Assembly: GCA_964489735.1 (NCBI GenBank)
Contig: CAZBAL010000002.1
Span: 1 to 64,000 of the forward strand
DNA: 64,000 nt
Direction: 5' to 3'
Source of the DNA: Andreesenia sp964489735
GTDB taxonomy: Bacteria; Bacillota; Clostridia; Tissierellales; Gottschalkiaceae
A program made the position numbers and the translations under genes. This document shows, piece by piece, positions 1 through 9,202 of the stretch. The number at the start of each line of letters is the position of its first letter. The stretch's first letter is position 1. The notes beneath the pieces were generated by a model. It did no database searches. It was not told where the DNA came from and saw only the letters and a list, made by a program, of their open reading frames with translations.

Positions 1-60
1 TTTATTTTAAAAATATTATATTATCATACCACTTTGCATACATCTGTTAATTATTTAAAG

Positions 61-966
61 CTAAAAATCAAATGGTGTTTCTTGATATACATAATAGTTC
101 AGCCAGTTGGAAAATAACAGGTTAGCATGAGCTCTCCATATTATTCTAGGAGCTTTATTTATATCATCATTCGGAAAATAGTTCTTAGGCATATCAATTG
201 GCAGTCCTTTTTTAAGATCTCTAAGATACTCATCTTTAAGCGTATCTCTATCGTATTCAGAATGACCTGTTACAAAAATATACTTTCCACCCTTGGATGT
301 CACCATATTCACTCCAGCTTCATCTGAGTGAGCTAAGATTTCCAAATCATCTATTTTCATGACATCTTCTGTTCTGACTTCTGTATGTCTTGAATGAGGG
401 GCGTAGAACATATCGTCAAAACCTCTTAAAAGTTTTATCTTTTTAACATTTGTATCATGTTCAAATACACCGAATAATTTCTTAGGTAACTTATACTTTT
501 TAATTCCATAATGGTAGTAGAGTCCTGCTTGTGCTCCCCAGCATATATGGAGTGTTGAAGTAACATTTTCCTTTGTATACTCCATAATCTCTTTCAACTC
601 TTCCCAGTAGTCCACTTCTTCAAAGTCCAGATTTTCTACTGGAGCACCTGTTATTATCATACCATCAAACTTTTTATCTTTAACCTGATCAAAAGTCGTG
701 TAGAAACTTTCCAGATGTTCTTTCTGAGTGTTTTTTGACTCATAGCTCGCTGTCCTTATCAGTGTAGTTTCCACTTGAAGAGGTGTATTCCCAAGCAATC
801 TCAGTAACTGAGTTTCTGTTTGAATCTTAGTAGGCATAAGGTTAACTATAGCTATTCTTATGGGCCTTATATCCTGTGTATATGCTCTTTGCCTGCCCAT
901 AACAAAGATATTCTCCTCTGTTAGAATATCATGTGCGGGCAACTCTTTAGGTATTACTATTGGCAT
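61..966 (-). CDS. metA: Homoserine O-acyltransferase (probably acetyltransferase), MetA family
   Basis: Activates homoserine by O-acylation in the first step of methionine synthesis (cytosol). Full length at 301 residues. Catalytic Cys142 lies in HICWGAQAG and the His235/Glu237 pair in GHSEYD. Residue 111 is Glu (GAPVEN); in characterised MetA enzymes Glu at this site goes with acetyl-CoA use, as in Bacillus cereus, while Gly goes with succinyl-CoA, as in E. coli, so I infer an acetyltransferase. The ATG is preceded by a good AGGAGGGG ribosome site. The gene stands alone; I saw no SAM riboswitch in the short upstream region. Confidence 0.95.
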   Translation of the reverse strand: MPIVIPKELPAHDILTEENIFVMGRQRAYTQDIRPIRIAIVNLMPTKIQTETQLLRLLGNTPLQVETTLIRTASYESKNTQKEHLESFYTTFDQVKDKKFDGMIITGAPVENLDFEEVDYWEELKEIMEYTKENVTSTLHICWGAQAGLYYHYGIKKYKLPKKLFGVFEHDTNVKKIKLLRGFDDMFYAPHSRHTEVRTEDVMKIDDLEILAHSDEAGVNMVTSKGGKYIFVTGHSEYDRDTLKDEYLRDLKKGLPIDMPKNYFPNDDINKAPRIIWRAHANLLFSNWLNYYVYQETPFDF

Positions 967-1075
967 ATATTGCCCCTCCTTTCTTTTATTATTTTTTATT
1001 ATTTTATTATTTTATCAATATATTTATATAATAATTTATTTCATATTGAACTGATCTATGCTTGATAGCACCTTG

Positions 1076-1103
1076 TTATAATGATATTACCCTATCATTA
1101 TAA
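1076..1103. terminator. Hairpin between aroQ and metA
   Basis: Perfect 11-bp inverted repeat (TTATAATGATA / TATCATTATAA) with a 6-base loop, just downstream of the aroQ stop. AT-only stem and no long T run, so it is a weak terminator or an mRNA end-stabiliser for the aro operon. Confidence 0.4.
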
Positions 1104-1120
1104 TTTGTTAAATGAGACAA

Positions 1121-1561
1121 CTAATGCTTATCATCTATATGTTTCTTAATAGCATCTAATGCCAATTCATATCCATTGATACCAAAACCGCAAATCTGTC
1201 CTATACAGGCTTCTGCAGGATATGATTTTTTTCTGAAATCTTCTCTTTTGTGAATATTGCTCAAGTGCACTTCAATAGTTGGCAGAGTTACAGATTTAAT
1301 CGCATCTAAAATCGCAATTGAGTAATGCGTATAAGCGGCTGGGTTTATTATTATCCCGTCCATAGTTTCATATGCAGATTGAATCTTACTCACTATATCT
1401 CCTTCTGAATTGCTCTGAAACAATTCAACTTCAATTCCCAGCTCTTCTGCTCTCTTCTCAACTCTTTGACAGAGAACATCATAGTTTTCTGTACCGTATA
1501 CTATTTTTTCTCTGATGCCCAGCATATTTATATTAGGTCCGTTAATAACAAGTATTTTCAT
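1121..1561 (-). CDS. aroQ: 3-dehydroquinate dehydratase, type II
   Basis: Dehydrates 3-dehydroquinate to 3-dehydroshikimate, step three of the shikimate pathway. The 146-residue length and N-terminal NGPNINMLG motif mark the dodecameric type II family; IINPAAYTHYS and the HLSNIHKRE loop are the other family signatures. Last gene of the aro operon, two bases after aroK. Shikimate dehydrogenase (aroE), the next enzyme, is not in this window. Confidence 0.95.
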   Translation of the reverse strand: MKILVINGPNINMLGIREKIVYGTENYDVLCQRVEKRAEELGIEVELFQSNSEGDIVSKIQSAYETMDGIIINPAAYTHYSIAILDAIKSVTLPTIEVHLSNIHKREDFRKKSYPAEACIGQICGFGINGYELALDAIKKHIDDKH

Positions 1562-1563
1562 AG

Positions 1564-2061
1564 TTATACCTCTTCTGTTTTAGAAATTATATTGTCTATG
1601 ACTTTCTCAATAGCCATATCATTGTTAACTATTATATCACATGCGCTCTTATATTTCTCATATCTGTCATCGTATAATTTATAAATCCTGCTTCTGTCAT
1701 CAGCTAGCAATGGTCTTGAATCAGAATCTAAAGTGGATAAAATGTCCTCAACTTCTCTATCAAGGAAAACAACTCTTCCCAGTTCTTTTAGAACCGGGAT
1801 ATTTCGCTCTTTAACGACAATTCCTCCACCTGTGGCAATTACAGCATTGATATTCTTATCAATCGACTTTAAAGTTTCAGTTTCATATTCTCTGAATTTT
1901 TCTTCGCCTTCATTTTCAAAAATATCAGAAATCTCTTTCTTATAGATGTCTACAAGTAACTCATCAGTATCTATAAACTTTTTACCAAGTTTTTCAGCAA
2001 CTTTCTTACCTATAGTTGTTTTTCCACACCCCGGCATACCTATTATTATTATATTGCTCAT
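1564..2061 (-). CDS. aroK: Shikimate kinase
   Basis: Phosphorylates shikimate with ATP. P-loop GMPGCGKT near the N-terminus and GGGIV shikimate-binding loop in the middle. I choose the ATG at 2061 (protein MSNIIIIG..., 165 residues): it has GGGAG seven bases upstream and puts the P-loop where the family has it. A longer reading from 2088 adds nine residues without a ribosome site. Follows pheA after a 174-base gap in the aro operon. Confidence 0.93.
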   Translation of the reverse strand: MSNIIIIGMPGCGKTTIGKKVAEKLGKKFIDTDELLVDIYKKEISDIFENEGEEKFREYETETLKSIDKNINAVIATGGGIVVKERNIPVLKELGRVVFLDREVEDILSTLDSDSRPLLADDRSRIYKLYDDRYEKYKSACDIIVNNDMAIEKVIDNIISKTEEV

Positions 2062-2235
2062 GTGAATCTCCCATCTTTTTATACTCATATTTCTTCATAC
2101 TGCTTTTTTACATTTCCTGAACCTCTCATGACTAAAGTCACAAGTGTGCGACAATAAATTAATCAAACATTACTTGAAAGTTATTTGAGAAATATAATTG
2201 TCCATACATGTAATCATATTACCATATAATATTAT

Positions 2236-3393
2236 CTATATATGTGATTTATAATTTCCTAAGAGCTTAAAATAGGTGCTGTTCTTTTCAATATCAGCAA
2301 TGGCTTTTCTAAGATCAGGGTCTTTCAGATTTCCTTCAAAATCAATATAGAAGAAATATTCCCATGATTTTGCTACTACTGGTCTGGATTCAATTCTAAG
2401 CATATTTAAGTTGTTCTCTGCAAAATAGCTAAGTGCTCCGTAAAGAGATCCTGCTTTGTGAGGTGCTGAGAATAATATGCTGACCTTATTACTGCTATGA
2501 TCTATCTCTAGATTTTTTCCTATTACTATGAATCTTGTGCAGTTGTTGGTGTTGAAGTTTATGCTGGATGCAATAATCTCAAGACCATATAGCTTAGCCG
2601 CTCTTCTGCTTGCAATCGCCGCTTTACGCTTATCACCTTCATTTTTTACAAGCAGTGCTGATTCGGCTGTATTTCTGAAAGGAACCTGTTTCCATTCATA
2701 ATTTTTGAGAAAGTCTTCTGACTGGCTGAGACCCTGCTGATGTGAATAGACTTCTTCTATCTCTTCGAGCTTTGTTCCCGGAAGTGCTAAAAGATTCTGA
2801 TCTACTTTTACGCTTGTCTCACCTACGACAAAATAGCCATACTCTCTGAGATAATCGTACACCTCGGATATACTTCCCGTTGAAGAGTTTTCAATTGGAA
2901 GGACACCGTAATCAACATCATCTTCTTTAAGCTTTTTAAATACATCTTCAAACTCTTTTACGTTGACATTTCTCACATCTTCCCCAAAAACTGAAACCAT
3001 AGCTTCTTCACTATAGGCACCAGGAACACCTTGATATACAACGACTGGATTCGCTTTTCTTGTTCCTGCATTTTCAACCAGTTTTTCAAGTTCTGAAACA
3101 TCATCCGATTCTTTTACAGAAAATATCTGCTTAGCTTGAAATCTTCTGCTGATACTCATAAGTGAATTGTAAAAATCCACTAAAGACTTATCATATTCAT
3201 GATTTTGAAGATAAGATTTGTTTTTTTCTATTACTTTTTTCTCTCTATCACTGTCAAATATTTTCTGATTTCTCTCTTCTTTGTATTTAGCAACTTTTAT
3301 TACTAAATCCATTCTCTCTTCAAAAAGTTTTGTCAGATTTTCATCGACTTTGTCAATCTGAACTCTGATTTCATCCAAATTTAAATCACTCAT
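2236..3393 (-). CDS. pheA: Bifunctional chorismate mutase / prephenate dehydratase
   Basis: Converts chorismate to prephenate and then phenylpyruvate for Phe synthesis. Residues 1 to about 90 form an AroQ-type helical chorismate mutase; about 115-295 is prephenate dehydratase (GVPGAYSEEA, NNCTRF); about 300-380 is an ACT domain with the Phe-binding ESRP motif, so feedback inhibition by Phe is expected. Length 385 is normal for the fused form. Overlaps aroC by one base, implying translational coupling. Confidence 0.95.
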   Translation of the reverse strand: MSDLNLDEIRVQIDKVDENLTKLFEERMDLVIKVAKYKEERNQKIFDSDREKKVIEKNKSYLQNHEYDKSLVDFYNSLMSISRRFQAKQIFSVKESDDVSELEKLVENAGTRKANPVVVYQGVPGAYSEEAMVSVFGEDVRNVNVKEFEDVFKKLKEDDVDYGVLPIENSSTGSISEVYDYLREYGYFVVGETSVKVDQNLLALPGTKLEEIEEVYSHQQGLSQSEDFLKNYEWKQVPFRNTAESALLVKNEGDKRKAAIASRRAAKLYGLEIIASSINFNTNNCTRFIVIGKNLEIDHSSNKVSILFSAPHKAGSLYGALSYFAENNLNMLRIESRPVVAKSWEYFFYIDFEGNLKDPDLRKAIADIEKNSTYFKLLGNYKSHI

Positions 3394-4481
3394 TATAATT
3401 CTCCTTCAATAAGCATAAGATCCAGTATAGCCAGTGCTGCCGCCGCCTCTAATACAGGAACTGCTCTGTGTGCAATGCAAGGGTCATGTCTGCCGTGAAC
3501 TTCAAGCTCTGTATCTTTCATCTCTTTTATGTTTATACTGTCTTGTTTCAGTGAAATTGAAGATGTAGGTTTTATGGCAACTCTGAACAGTATTGGCATA
3601 CCATTAGTTATTCCGCCGGTTACTCCTCCATTGTTATTCGAAGACGTTTTAACAATTTCTCCATCCATATAATATGGATCATTTGCTTCTGATCCTTTCA
3701 TCTTCGTTATATCAAACCCTGCTCCAAACTCTATTCCCTTCACTGAAGGAACTGAGAACATCATTGAAGAGAGATGACTCTCTGCTGAGTCAAAAAATGG
3801 ATTACCTAGTCCAACCGGCACACCCGTAACTGCAACTTCAACAGTTCCACCTACAGAATTGCCCTCTGATTTGGCTTCTAAGATAATTTCCTGCATAGCT
3901 TCGCCTTTTTTATCATCTATAACAGGGAAAACTTTCTCTCTAAGCTCTTCTACAAGTGAATTTTCTATATTCAGAGGGTTAAATCTTTCATCTTCAACCG
4001 ATCCTATAGAAGAGATATGAGCCGTTACATTTATCCCTTTGGTTTTTAAGATCTGTTTAGCCAAAGAGCCTGCGAATACCAACGGTGCGGTAATTCTTCC
4101 AGAGAAGTGACCGCCTCCTCTATAATCATTGAACCCTTTGTATTTAATATATCCTGGAAAATCTCCATGTCCAGGTCTCATATTATACTGTATATTAGAG
4201 TAGTCCTTTGATTTTGTGTCTGAATTCATTATCACAGCAGCAATAGGTGCTCCTGTGACCTTTCCTTCAAATACACCACTTAAAACTTCAAATGCATCTT
4301 TTTCAGCCCTAGGAGTCGATAGTGCACTAGTACCAGGAGCTCTTCTTTTCATATCCTTTTTTATATCCTCAAAATCAATTTCATGACCTACAGGCATACC
4401 GTTGATTACTATTCCTATGCCTTTTCCATGTGATTCTCCAAATATTGATACTTCAAGCATTTTTCCCCATGTTCCACTCAT
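3393..4481 (-). CDS. aroC: Chorismate synthase
   Basis: FMN-dependent elimination turning EPSP into chorismate, the branch point for Phe, Tyr, Trp and folate. 362 residues. Family signatures are present: GESHGKGIG near the start, RPGHGDF plus GGGHFSGR in the middle, and GRHDPCIAHRAVPV near the end. Overlaps both pheA and aroA by one base. Confidence 0.97.
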   Translation of the reverse strand: MSGTWGKMLEVSIFGESHGKGIGIVINGMPVGHEIDFEDIKKDMKRRAPGTSALSTPRAEKDAFEVLSGVFEGKVTGAPIAAVIMNSDTKSKDYSNIQYNMRPGHGDFPGYIKYKGFNDYRGGGHFSGRITAPLVFAGSLAKQILKTKGINVTAHISSIGSVEDERFNPLNIENSLVEELREKVFPVIDDKKGEAMQEIILEAKSEGNSVGGTVEVAVTGVPVGLGNPFFDSAESHLSSMMFSVPSVKGIEFGAGFDITKMKGSEANDPYYMDGEIVKTSSNNNGGVTGGITNGMPILFRVAIKPTSSISLKQDSINIKEMKDTELEVHGRHDPCIAHRAVPVLEAAAALAILDLMLIEGEL

Positions 4482-5770
4482 TATTCAATCACTCCTCCTA
4501 ACTTTGCAAAATCTTCCCAAAAGTTAGGGTAAGACTTATTTACAACATAACTGTCTTTTATTACTATTGGCTCTTCACATCTTATCGATGCCACAGCCAT
4601 TGCCATAGCAATTCTATGGTCATTCCAGCTGTCAATTTCAACTCCACCTTTTAAAGAAGTTCTCCCGTTGATAATCAGTCCATCTTCTGTCTCAACGATA
4701 TCTGCACCTAGCTTTTCCAGTTCAGTTCTGGTTGACTCAATTCTATCTGACTCTTTTATTCTCAATCTCTGACCGTTTATAACCGTAGTTTCTCCTTCGC
4801 TGAGAGAAGCCAGCACTGATAATACAGGAATTATATCAGGACATTGTGAAGCATCAATAACAGTAGCTTTTGTATCAGAAGGAATCGCTTTTATGCTCTT
4901 GTCCGAGATTTCAAGCTTTCCTTCCATTCTTTTTACAATATCCACTATCTCTTTATCCGCTTGAAGTGATTTTTCACATAGGTCTATCGAATCTATTTCA
5001 TCACCAATAAGTCCTGCTACTATCCAGAAAGCTCCCTGAGAATAGTCGCCTTCTACCCTGTAGTCTCTGGATTTATATTTCTGATTTCCTTTAATAATGA
5101 ACTCTTTATAGTCTCTATTTTCTATTTCAATTCCAAACTCTTCTAGAATGTCAATTGTCAAATCAACATATCCTTTAGACTCAAGTTCTGATTCTGTAAC
5201 TATTATTTTGGAATCACCATCCAAAAGAGGCAGTGTAAATAGCAGTCCAGTTATAAACTGAGAGCTGATATTTCCTTCTATCTCAAACTCATCAGGCTTG
5301 AGCTTTCCTTTAATTTTAAGAGGAAGCTTACCTTCATTAGTACTGTACTCTATGCCCTGTCTATCAAAAATATTGTAATATGTTTCAAGTGGTCTTTCGA
5401 CAAGACGACCTTCACCAGTTATTTCAATTTCTTCATCTGCCAACATCAAAAGAGGAATTAAAAATCTGATAGTTGAGCCTGACTCTCTACAATTCACTTT
5501 ATTGTTTTTTAGATTGAAATTTGAAATCCCTTTGATTTTTAAGCTGTATGTACCTGTTTCTTCATTCAGCTTCTGCTCTAACACCTCAACTCCAAGAGAT
5601 TCCATCCCTTCAAGTGTTGCCTCTATATCATTAGAATATGATATATTCTCAATATTTGAAATCCCTTCAGACAGCGATGCCGAAATAATAGCTCTATGGC
5701 TCATGCTTTTTGAAGGAGGTATATTTATTTTTCCTGAAAGTTTTCCAGGAATAATCTTTTTGCTATGCAT
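4481..5770 (-). CDS. aroA: 3-phosphoshikimate 1-carboxyvinyltransferase (EPSP synthase)
   Basis: Joins shikimate-3-phosphate and phosphoenolpyruvate. 429 residues. Shows PPSKSMSHRA at the N-terminus, ESGSTIRFLIP (PEP-binding region), and RIKESDRI and WNDHRIAMA at the C-terminus. Strong GAGGAGG site before the ATG. Fourth gene of the aro operon. Confidence 0.97.
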   Translation of the reverse strand: MHSKKIIPGKLSGKINIPPSKSMSHRAIISASLSEGISNIENISYSNDIEATLEGMESLGVEVLEQKLNEETGTYSLKIKGISNFNLKNNKVNCRESGSTIRFLIPLLMLADEEIEITGEGRLVERPLETYYNIFDRQGIEYSTNEGKLPLKIKGKLKPDEFEIEGNISSQFITGLLFTLPLLDGDSKIIVTESELESKGYVDLTIDILEEFGIEIENRDYKEFIIKGNQKYKSRDYRVEGDYSQGAFWIVAGLIGDEIDSIDLCEKSLQADKEIVDIVKRMEGKLEISDKSIKAIPSDTKATVIDASQCPDIIPVLSVLASLSEGETTVINGQRLRIKESDRIESTRTELEKLGADIVETEDGLIINGRTSLKGGVEIDSWNDHRIAMAMAVASIRCEEPIVIKDSYVVNKSYPNFWEDFAKLGGVIE

Positions 5771-5832
5771 TTTTTCGCCTCCTCATATGCGTTTTAATTA
5801 TCTTTTTTTATATTTTAATTATTATATTTCTT

Positions 5833-6894
5833 CTACAAATATTCACTAATTTTCTCTTTTACAATCTTCTTAGTGAAACATTCTCCTATTTTCTTAAGAA
5901 GTATTATAGTTATACTGTCTGCGCTAGTTTTTTTATCAACTCTCACAGCTTTTTCTATCGCTTCAAGGTCCATCGCAGGCAGTTCGTACTCAAGGCCATA
6001 TTTAACTAGTAAGTTTTTTATTCTCTCAGCTGTACCATTTTCCGTTTCGCCCATCTCTTCACTCTTTCTGGTTATGCTGTACATTCCCATTGCAACACCT
6101 TCACCATGAGTATATTTCTCATAGTTGAAAAACTGTTCAATAGCATGACCTATAGTATGGCCGAAGTTCAGTATCATTCTGATTCCCGTATCTTTTTCGT
6201 CTTCCTCTACGACTTCCCTTTTTATATCACAACATCTGTAGATTATCTCTTCTATATTTTCCATATATTCATCTTCGCTAGTATATCCTTCCAGCATTTC
6301 AAAAAGTTCTTCGCTTCTTATACAGCCGTATTTGATAACTTCTGCTGTACCATCTGCAAGATATCTTTTATCCAAAGTCTTCAGCATATCAGGATCTATC
6401 AAAACTATCTCCGGATGATAGAAATTACCCACCAGATTTTTACCTCTCTCAAGATTTACAGCAACTTTTCCGCCAACTGAACTGTCTATCTGAGCTAGAA
6501 GCGATGTAGGAATCTGTATGAATTTTATACCTCTTAGTAATGTCGCCGCCACAAAACCAGTAAGGTCTCCAACAACTCCACCACCAAGTGCAACAATCAT
6601 ATGACCCCTGTTGATCTCTCTTGAAAGCAGATCTTCATACACTTTTTCAAGTATCTCCATAGATTTGCTGGTCTCACCCGGCTCTACAACTGTAAAAAAC
6701 GGTTCTATTCCAGCATCTCTTAATGACTCATCAAATTCCTTCCCATATATATTATACACGTTTTGGTCAGTAATTATAAATATTTTTTCTCCTGCATAAA
6801 TTTTCTTTATTTCAGAGCCAAAATCTTTTCTCAAACCCTTTTCTATCTTTATCTCATATGACTTATCTGGTAAATCTACATTAAGTATTCTCAT
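5833..6894 (-). CDS. aroB: 3-dehydroquinate synthase
   Basis: NAD- and metal-dependent cyclisation of DAHP to 3-dehydroquinate. 353 residues. GGGVVGDLTGFVAA is the NAD/substrate signature, and the metal site is formed around NFGHTIGHAIE and the later HGEGVAMGM. Overlaps tyrA by four bases (ATGA-type coupling). Confidence 0.96.
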   Translation of the reverse strand: MRILNVDLPDKSYEIKIEKGLRKDFGSEIKKIYAGEKIFIITDQNVYNIYGKEFDESLRDAGIEPFFTVVEPGETSKSMEILEKVYEDLLSREINRGHMIVALGGGVVGDLTGFVAATLLRGIKFIQIPTSLLAQIDSSVGGKVAVNLERGKNLVGNFYHPEIVLIDPDMLKTLDKRYLADGTAEVIKYGCIRSEELFEMLEGYTSEDEYMENIEEIIYRCCDIKREVVEEDEKDTGIRMILNFGHTIGHAIEQFFNYEKYTHGEGVAMGMYSITRKSEEMGETENGTAERIKNLLVKYGLEYELPAMDLEAIEKAVRVDKKTSADSITIILLKKIGECFTKKIVKEKISEYL

Positions 6895-7757
6895 ATATTC
6901 AGCTCTTCCTTTCTCTTGAATGACTGATCTAGCATATCTGTCAATTTTTCATAGTCTTCCTCAGAAATAGAGTCTCTCAGTTCTTTAGTATATTCCAGGA
7001 ATAAATCTATTTGCTCAACCAGTTTATCTTTGTTTTTTATAAAAAGTTCAGACCACAGTTTACCATTTATCTTTGCAATTCTGGTAGTATCTCTGTAGCT
7101 GCTTCCTGCATAAAAATCCACATCTTCAACATCTTTACAGTTTACCATTCCAACTGCAACTATGTGAGGCAATTGGCTTACATATGCAATATTCTCATCA
7201 TGGATTTCAGGAGTTGTTCTGACAACACTTCCAAAACCTAGGCTTTTTGCAAGTTTTTCAACGAATACGATATTCTCTTCTTTATTTTTTTCAGTAGGAG
7301 TCAATATATAGTTGGCGTTTTTGAACATTTTTAGCTCTGCTTTGTCTATGCCGCCAACTTCCTTTCCAGCCATTGGGTGGCCTCCTATAAAATCAACATC
7401 ATCTCTTAGAACTTTCCCGACAGTATCTATTAGGTGAGTCTTAATTCCTACTCCATCGGTTATTATAGCTCCCGATTTGAATTTCTCCATATTGTTTATC
7501 ATGAACTTCTCAGTGGCCTCAGGATATATTGCAATAATCACCAAATCTGATTTTGATAGAGGAATTTCGGGATCCGTATAACCTTCATCTATCATTCCTC
7601 TATCAACTGCTTTTTTTAGTGTCTCCTCAGAAAGATCCACTCCCCATATATTCTTAGGATTCATCTCTCTGAGGCCTAATGCATATGAGCCACCTATCAG
7701 CCCAAGTCCTACTACTGTAATATTAAAATCTGACAATTCAAAATCCGATAATTCCAT
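6891..7757 (-). CDS. tyrA: Prephenate dehydrogenase
   Basis: NAD-dependent oxidative decarboxylation of prephenate to 4-hydroxyphenylpyruvate for Tyr synthesis. Rossmann motif VGLGLIGGSYALGL at the N-terminus and the GGHPMAGKE catalytic loop. At 288 residues it has no C-terminal ACT domain, unlike longer homologues, so Tyr control may rest on DAHP synthase and on the leader attenuator. Second gene of the operon; AGAGGTG site before the ATG. Confidence 0.94.
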   Translation of the reverse strand: MELSDFELSDFNITVVGLGLIGGSYALGLREMNPKNIWGVDLSEETLKKAVDRGMIDEGYTDPEIPLSKSDLVIIAIYPEATEKFMINNMEKFKSGAIITDGVGIKTHLIDTVGKVLRDDVDFIGGHPMAGKEVGGIDKAELKMFKNANYILTPTEKNKEENIVFVEKLAKSLGFGSVVRTTPEIHDENIAYVSQLPHIVAVGMVNCKDVEDVDFYAGSSYRDTTRIAKINGKLWSELFIKNKDKLVEQIDLFLEYTKELRDSISEEDYEKLTDMLDQSFKRKEELNI

Positions 7758-7784
7758 TTTACACCTCTATTAGTCGAGTATTTT

Positions 7785-8801
7785 TTAGATAGTCTTTCCA
7801 TCAAGTTCAGCTATTTTTCTCAATTTTGTAAGAATATCTGCAAATCTCTCTGGTACTATTGACTGTTCCCCATCACATTTTGCATTTTCCGGATCGTTGT
7901 GAACTTCTATCATAACACCGTCTGCTCCAACAGCTATAGCCGCTTTTGCTAGAGGCTCTACTAACCACCACATACCTCCGGCATGGCTAGGATCCACTAC
8001 AACCGGTAAATGTGTATGCTTTTTAAGAACAGGTATAGCTGAAAGATCTAATGTATTTCTAGTTTTGTTTTCAAATGTTCTTATTCCTCTCTCGCATAGA
8101 ATTACATCTTCATTTCCACCGGCCATTATATATTCAGCTGACATTAGAAGTTCATCTATTGTTGAAGACATACCTCTTTTTAAAAGTATTGGTTTTCTGA
8201 TTTTCCCAAGCTCTTTCAACAAATCGAAGTTCTGCATATTTCTAGCTCCTACCTGTATAACATCTACATCTTCAGCAAATATATCAACATATTTTTCTGA
8301 CATTATCTCACTCACAATTGGAAGACCCGTTTCTTGTCTAGCTATTTTCAGCAGCTCTATTCCTTCTGTACCTAATCCCTGGAAACTGTAAGGTGATGTT
8401 CTAGGTTTGAAAGCACCGCCTCTTAAGAATGTTGCACCTGCTTTTTTTATCTCTTTTGCTATAGTAACTATCTGATCTTCAGATTCTACTGAACATGGAC
8501 CTGCCATTATTCCTATATTGTCTCCACCTATTTTGCTTCCGTTTACATCTATTATTGTTCTTTCCTGAGTGTGGAATGCTCTATTTGCTAATTTGTAACT
8601 TTCCTGAACAGGAATAATCTTTTCAATATGTCTTATAGCTGCAAGCTGATTCTTATCAACTACAGTTGTATTTCCAATAAGACCAAGCAGTCTGTGGCTC
8701 TCACCCTGTGACTCGTGAATTCTAAGTCCTAGAGCCTCCATTTTCTTTATCAGTTCCAATCTTTCTTCATCTGGCATCTTGTTACTAAGTACTAAAATCA
8801 T
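7785..8801 (-). CDS. aroF: 3-deoxy-7-phosphoheptulonate (DAHP) synthase with N-terminal regulatory domain
   Basis: Condenses erythrose-4-phosphate and PEP, committing carbon to aromatics. 338 residues: an N-terminal ferredoxin-like domain (about 1-70) and a TIM barrel with AGPCSVES, GGAFKPRTSPYSF and the metal-site residues of DPSHAGG. This is the Thermotoga-like type in which the N-terminal domain gives Phe/Tyr feedback inhibition (known for the family; inferred here). First structural gene of the aro operon, 53 bases after an intrinsic terminator and an aromatic-rich leader peptide. Confidence 0.95.
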   Translation of the reverse strand: MILVLSNKMPDEERLELIKKMEALGLRIHESQGESHRLLGLIGNTTVVDKNQLAAIRHIEKIIPVQESYKLANRAFHTQERTIIDVNGSKIGGDNIGIMAGPCSVESEDQIVTIAKEIKKAGATFLRGGAFKPRTSPYSFQGLGTEGIELLKIARQETGLPIVSEIMSEKYVDIFAEDVDVIQVGARNMQNFDLLKELGKIRKPILLKRGMSSTIDELLMSAEYIMAGGNEDVILCERGIRTFENKTRNTLDLSAIPVLKKHTHLPVVVDPSHAGGMWWLVEPLAKAAIAVGADGVMIEVHNDPENAKCDGEQSIVPERFADILTKLRKIAELDGKTI

Positions 8802-8854
8802 TTAATCATCTCCATTGAATTTATTTGAAAAACATTTTTACTATTTTTTGGTAT

Positions 8855-8882
8855 AAAAAAAGAGCCTCCTATGAGACTCTTA
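8855..8882 (-). terminator. Attenuator terminator upstream of aroF
   Basis: On the minus strand AGAGTCTC-ATAG-GAGGCTCT gives an 8-bp stem (one G-T pair) with a 4-base loop, followed by a run of T. It sits inside the leader, after the leader peptide and before aroF, so it can only act as a conditional terminator of the aro operon. The sequence across its loop (8868-8878) is complementary to leader codons 41-45, giving a candidate antiterminator. Confidence 0.8.
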
Positions 8883-8969
8883 AAATTCTAGTATTATACG
8901 GATAGTTTTTTCCTGTATATTCTTCGGTTCACTTCACTTGCTTGAAGCACTGTGTATATTATTACACTT

Positions 8970-9122
8970 CTATAAAGTTACTCCGACTATAGACTCATTA
9001 GGTTTAACAGCTATTTTTTTGTATGACAAAGTTCCGGCGCTAAAATAATAAAAGCCCCAGCTAAAAAAATAAAAGAAATATTCAGTTGCCATACTTTTTA
9101 TACTGTTAATAAGTCTATCCAT
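8970..9122 (-). CDS. Aromatic-rich leader peptide of the aro operon
   Basis: A 50-codon ORF with GGAGG nine bases before its ATG. Codons 15-27 read YFFYFFSWGFYYF: six Phe, four Tyr and one Trp in 13 codons. It lies between a consensus promoter (9156-9185) and an intrinsic terminator (8855-8882) ahead of the Phe/Tyr biosynthesis operon, which is the layout of a transcription-attenuation leader. Codons 41-45 (8991-9002) can pair with 8868-8878 and break the terminator, so ribosome stalling at the aromatic cluster would allow readthrough. A longer reading from 9164 lacks a ribosome site. Confidence 0.75.
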   Translation of the reverse strand: MDRLINSIKSMATEYFFYFFSWGFYYFSAGTLSYKKIAVKPNESIVGVTL

Positions 9123-9155
9123 TTGAAAAAACCTCCAATATTTCTTCTTAACTAA

Positions 9156-9185
9156 AATATACACTATTCAAGTCGACATTGTCAA
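9156..9185 (-). promoter_or_regulatory. Sigma-A type promoter of the aro operon leader
   Basis: Minus strand: TTGACA at 9185-9180, 18-base spacer, TATATT at 9161-9156. Transcription would begin near 9149 and reach the leader-peptide ATG after about 27 bases. Confidence 0.7.
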
Positions 9186-9202
9186 CTATAACTGATGAAT
9201 TA

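Noticed and set aside
967..1075. SAM or S-box riboswitch before metA
   Set aside because: Region too short and AT-only; no S-box core seen.
8802..9202. T-box before aroF
   Set aside because: No T-box sequence (AGGGTGG...) or specifier layout; the leader-peptide attenuator explains the region.
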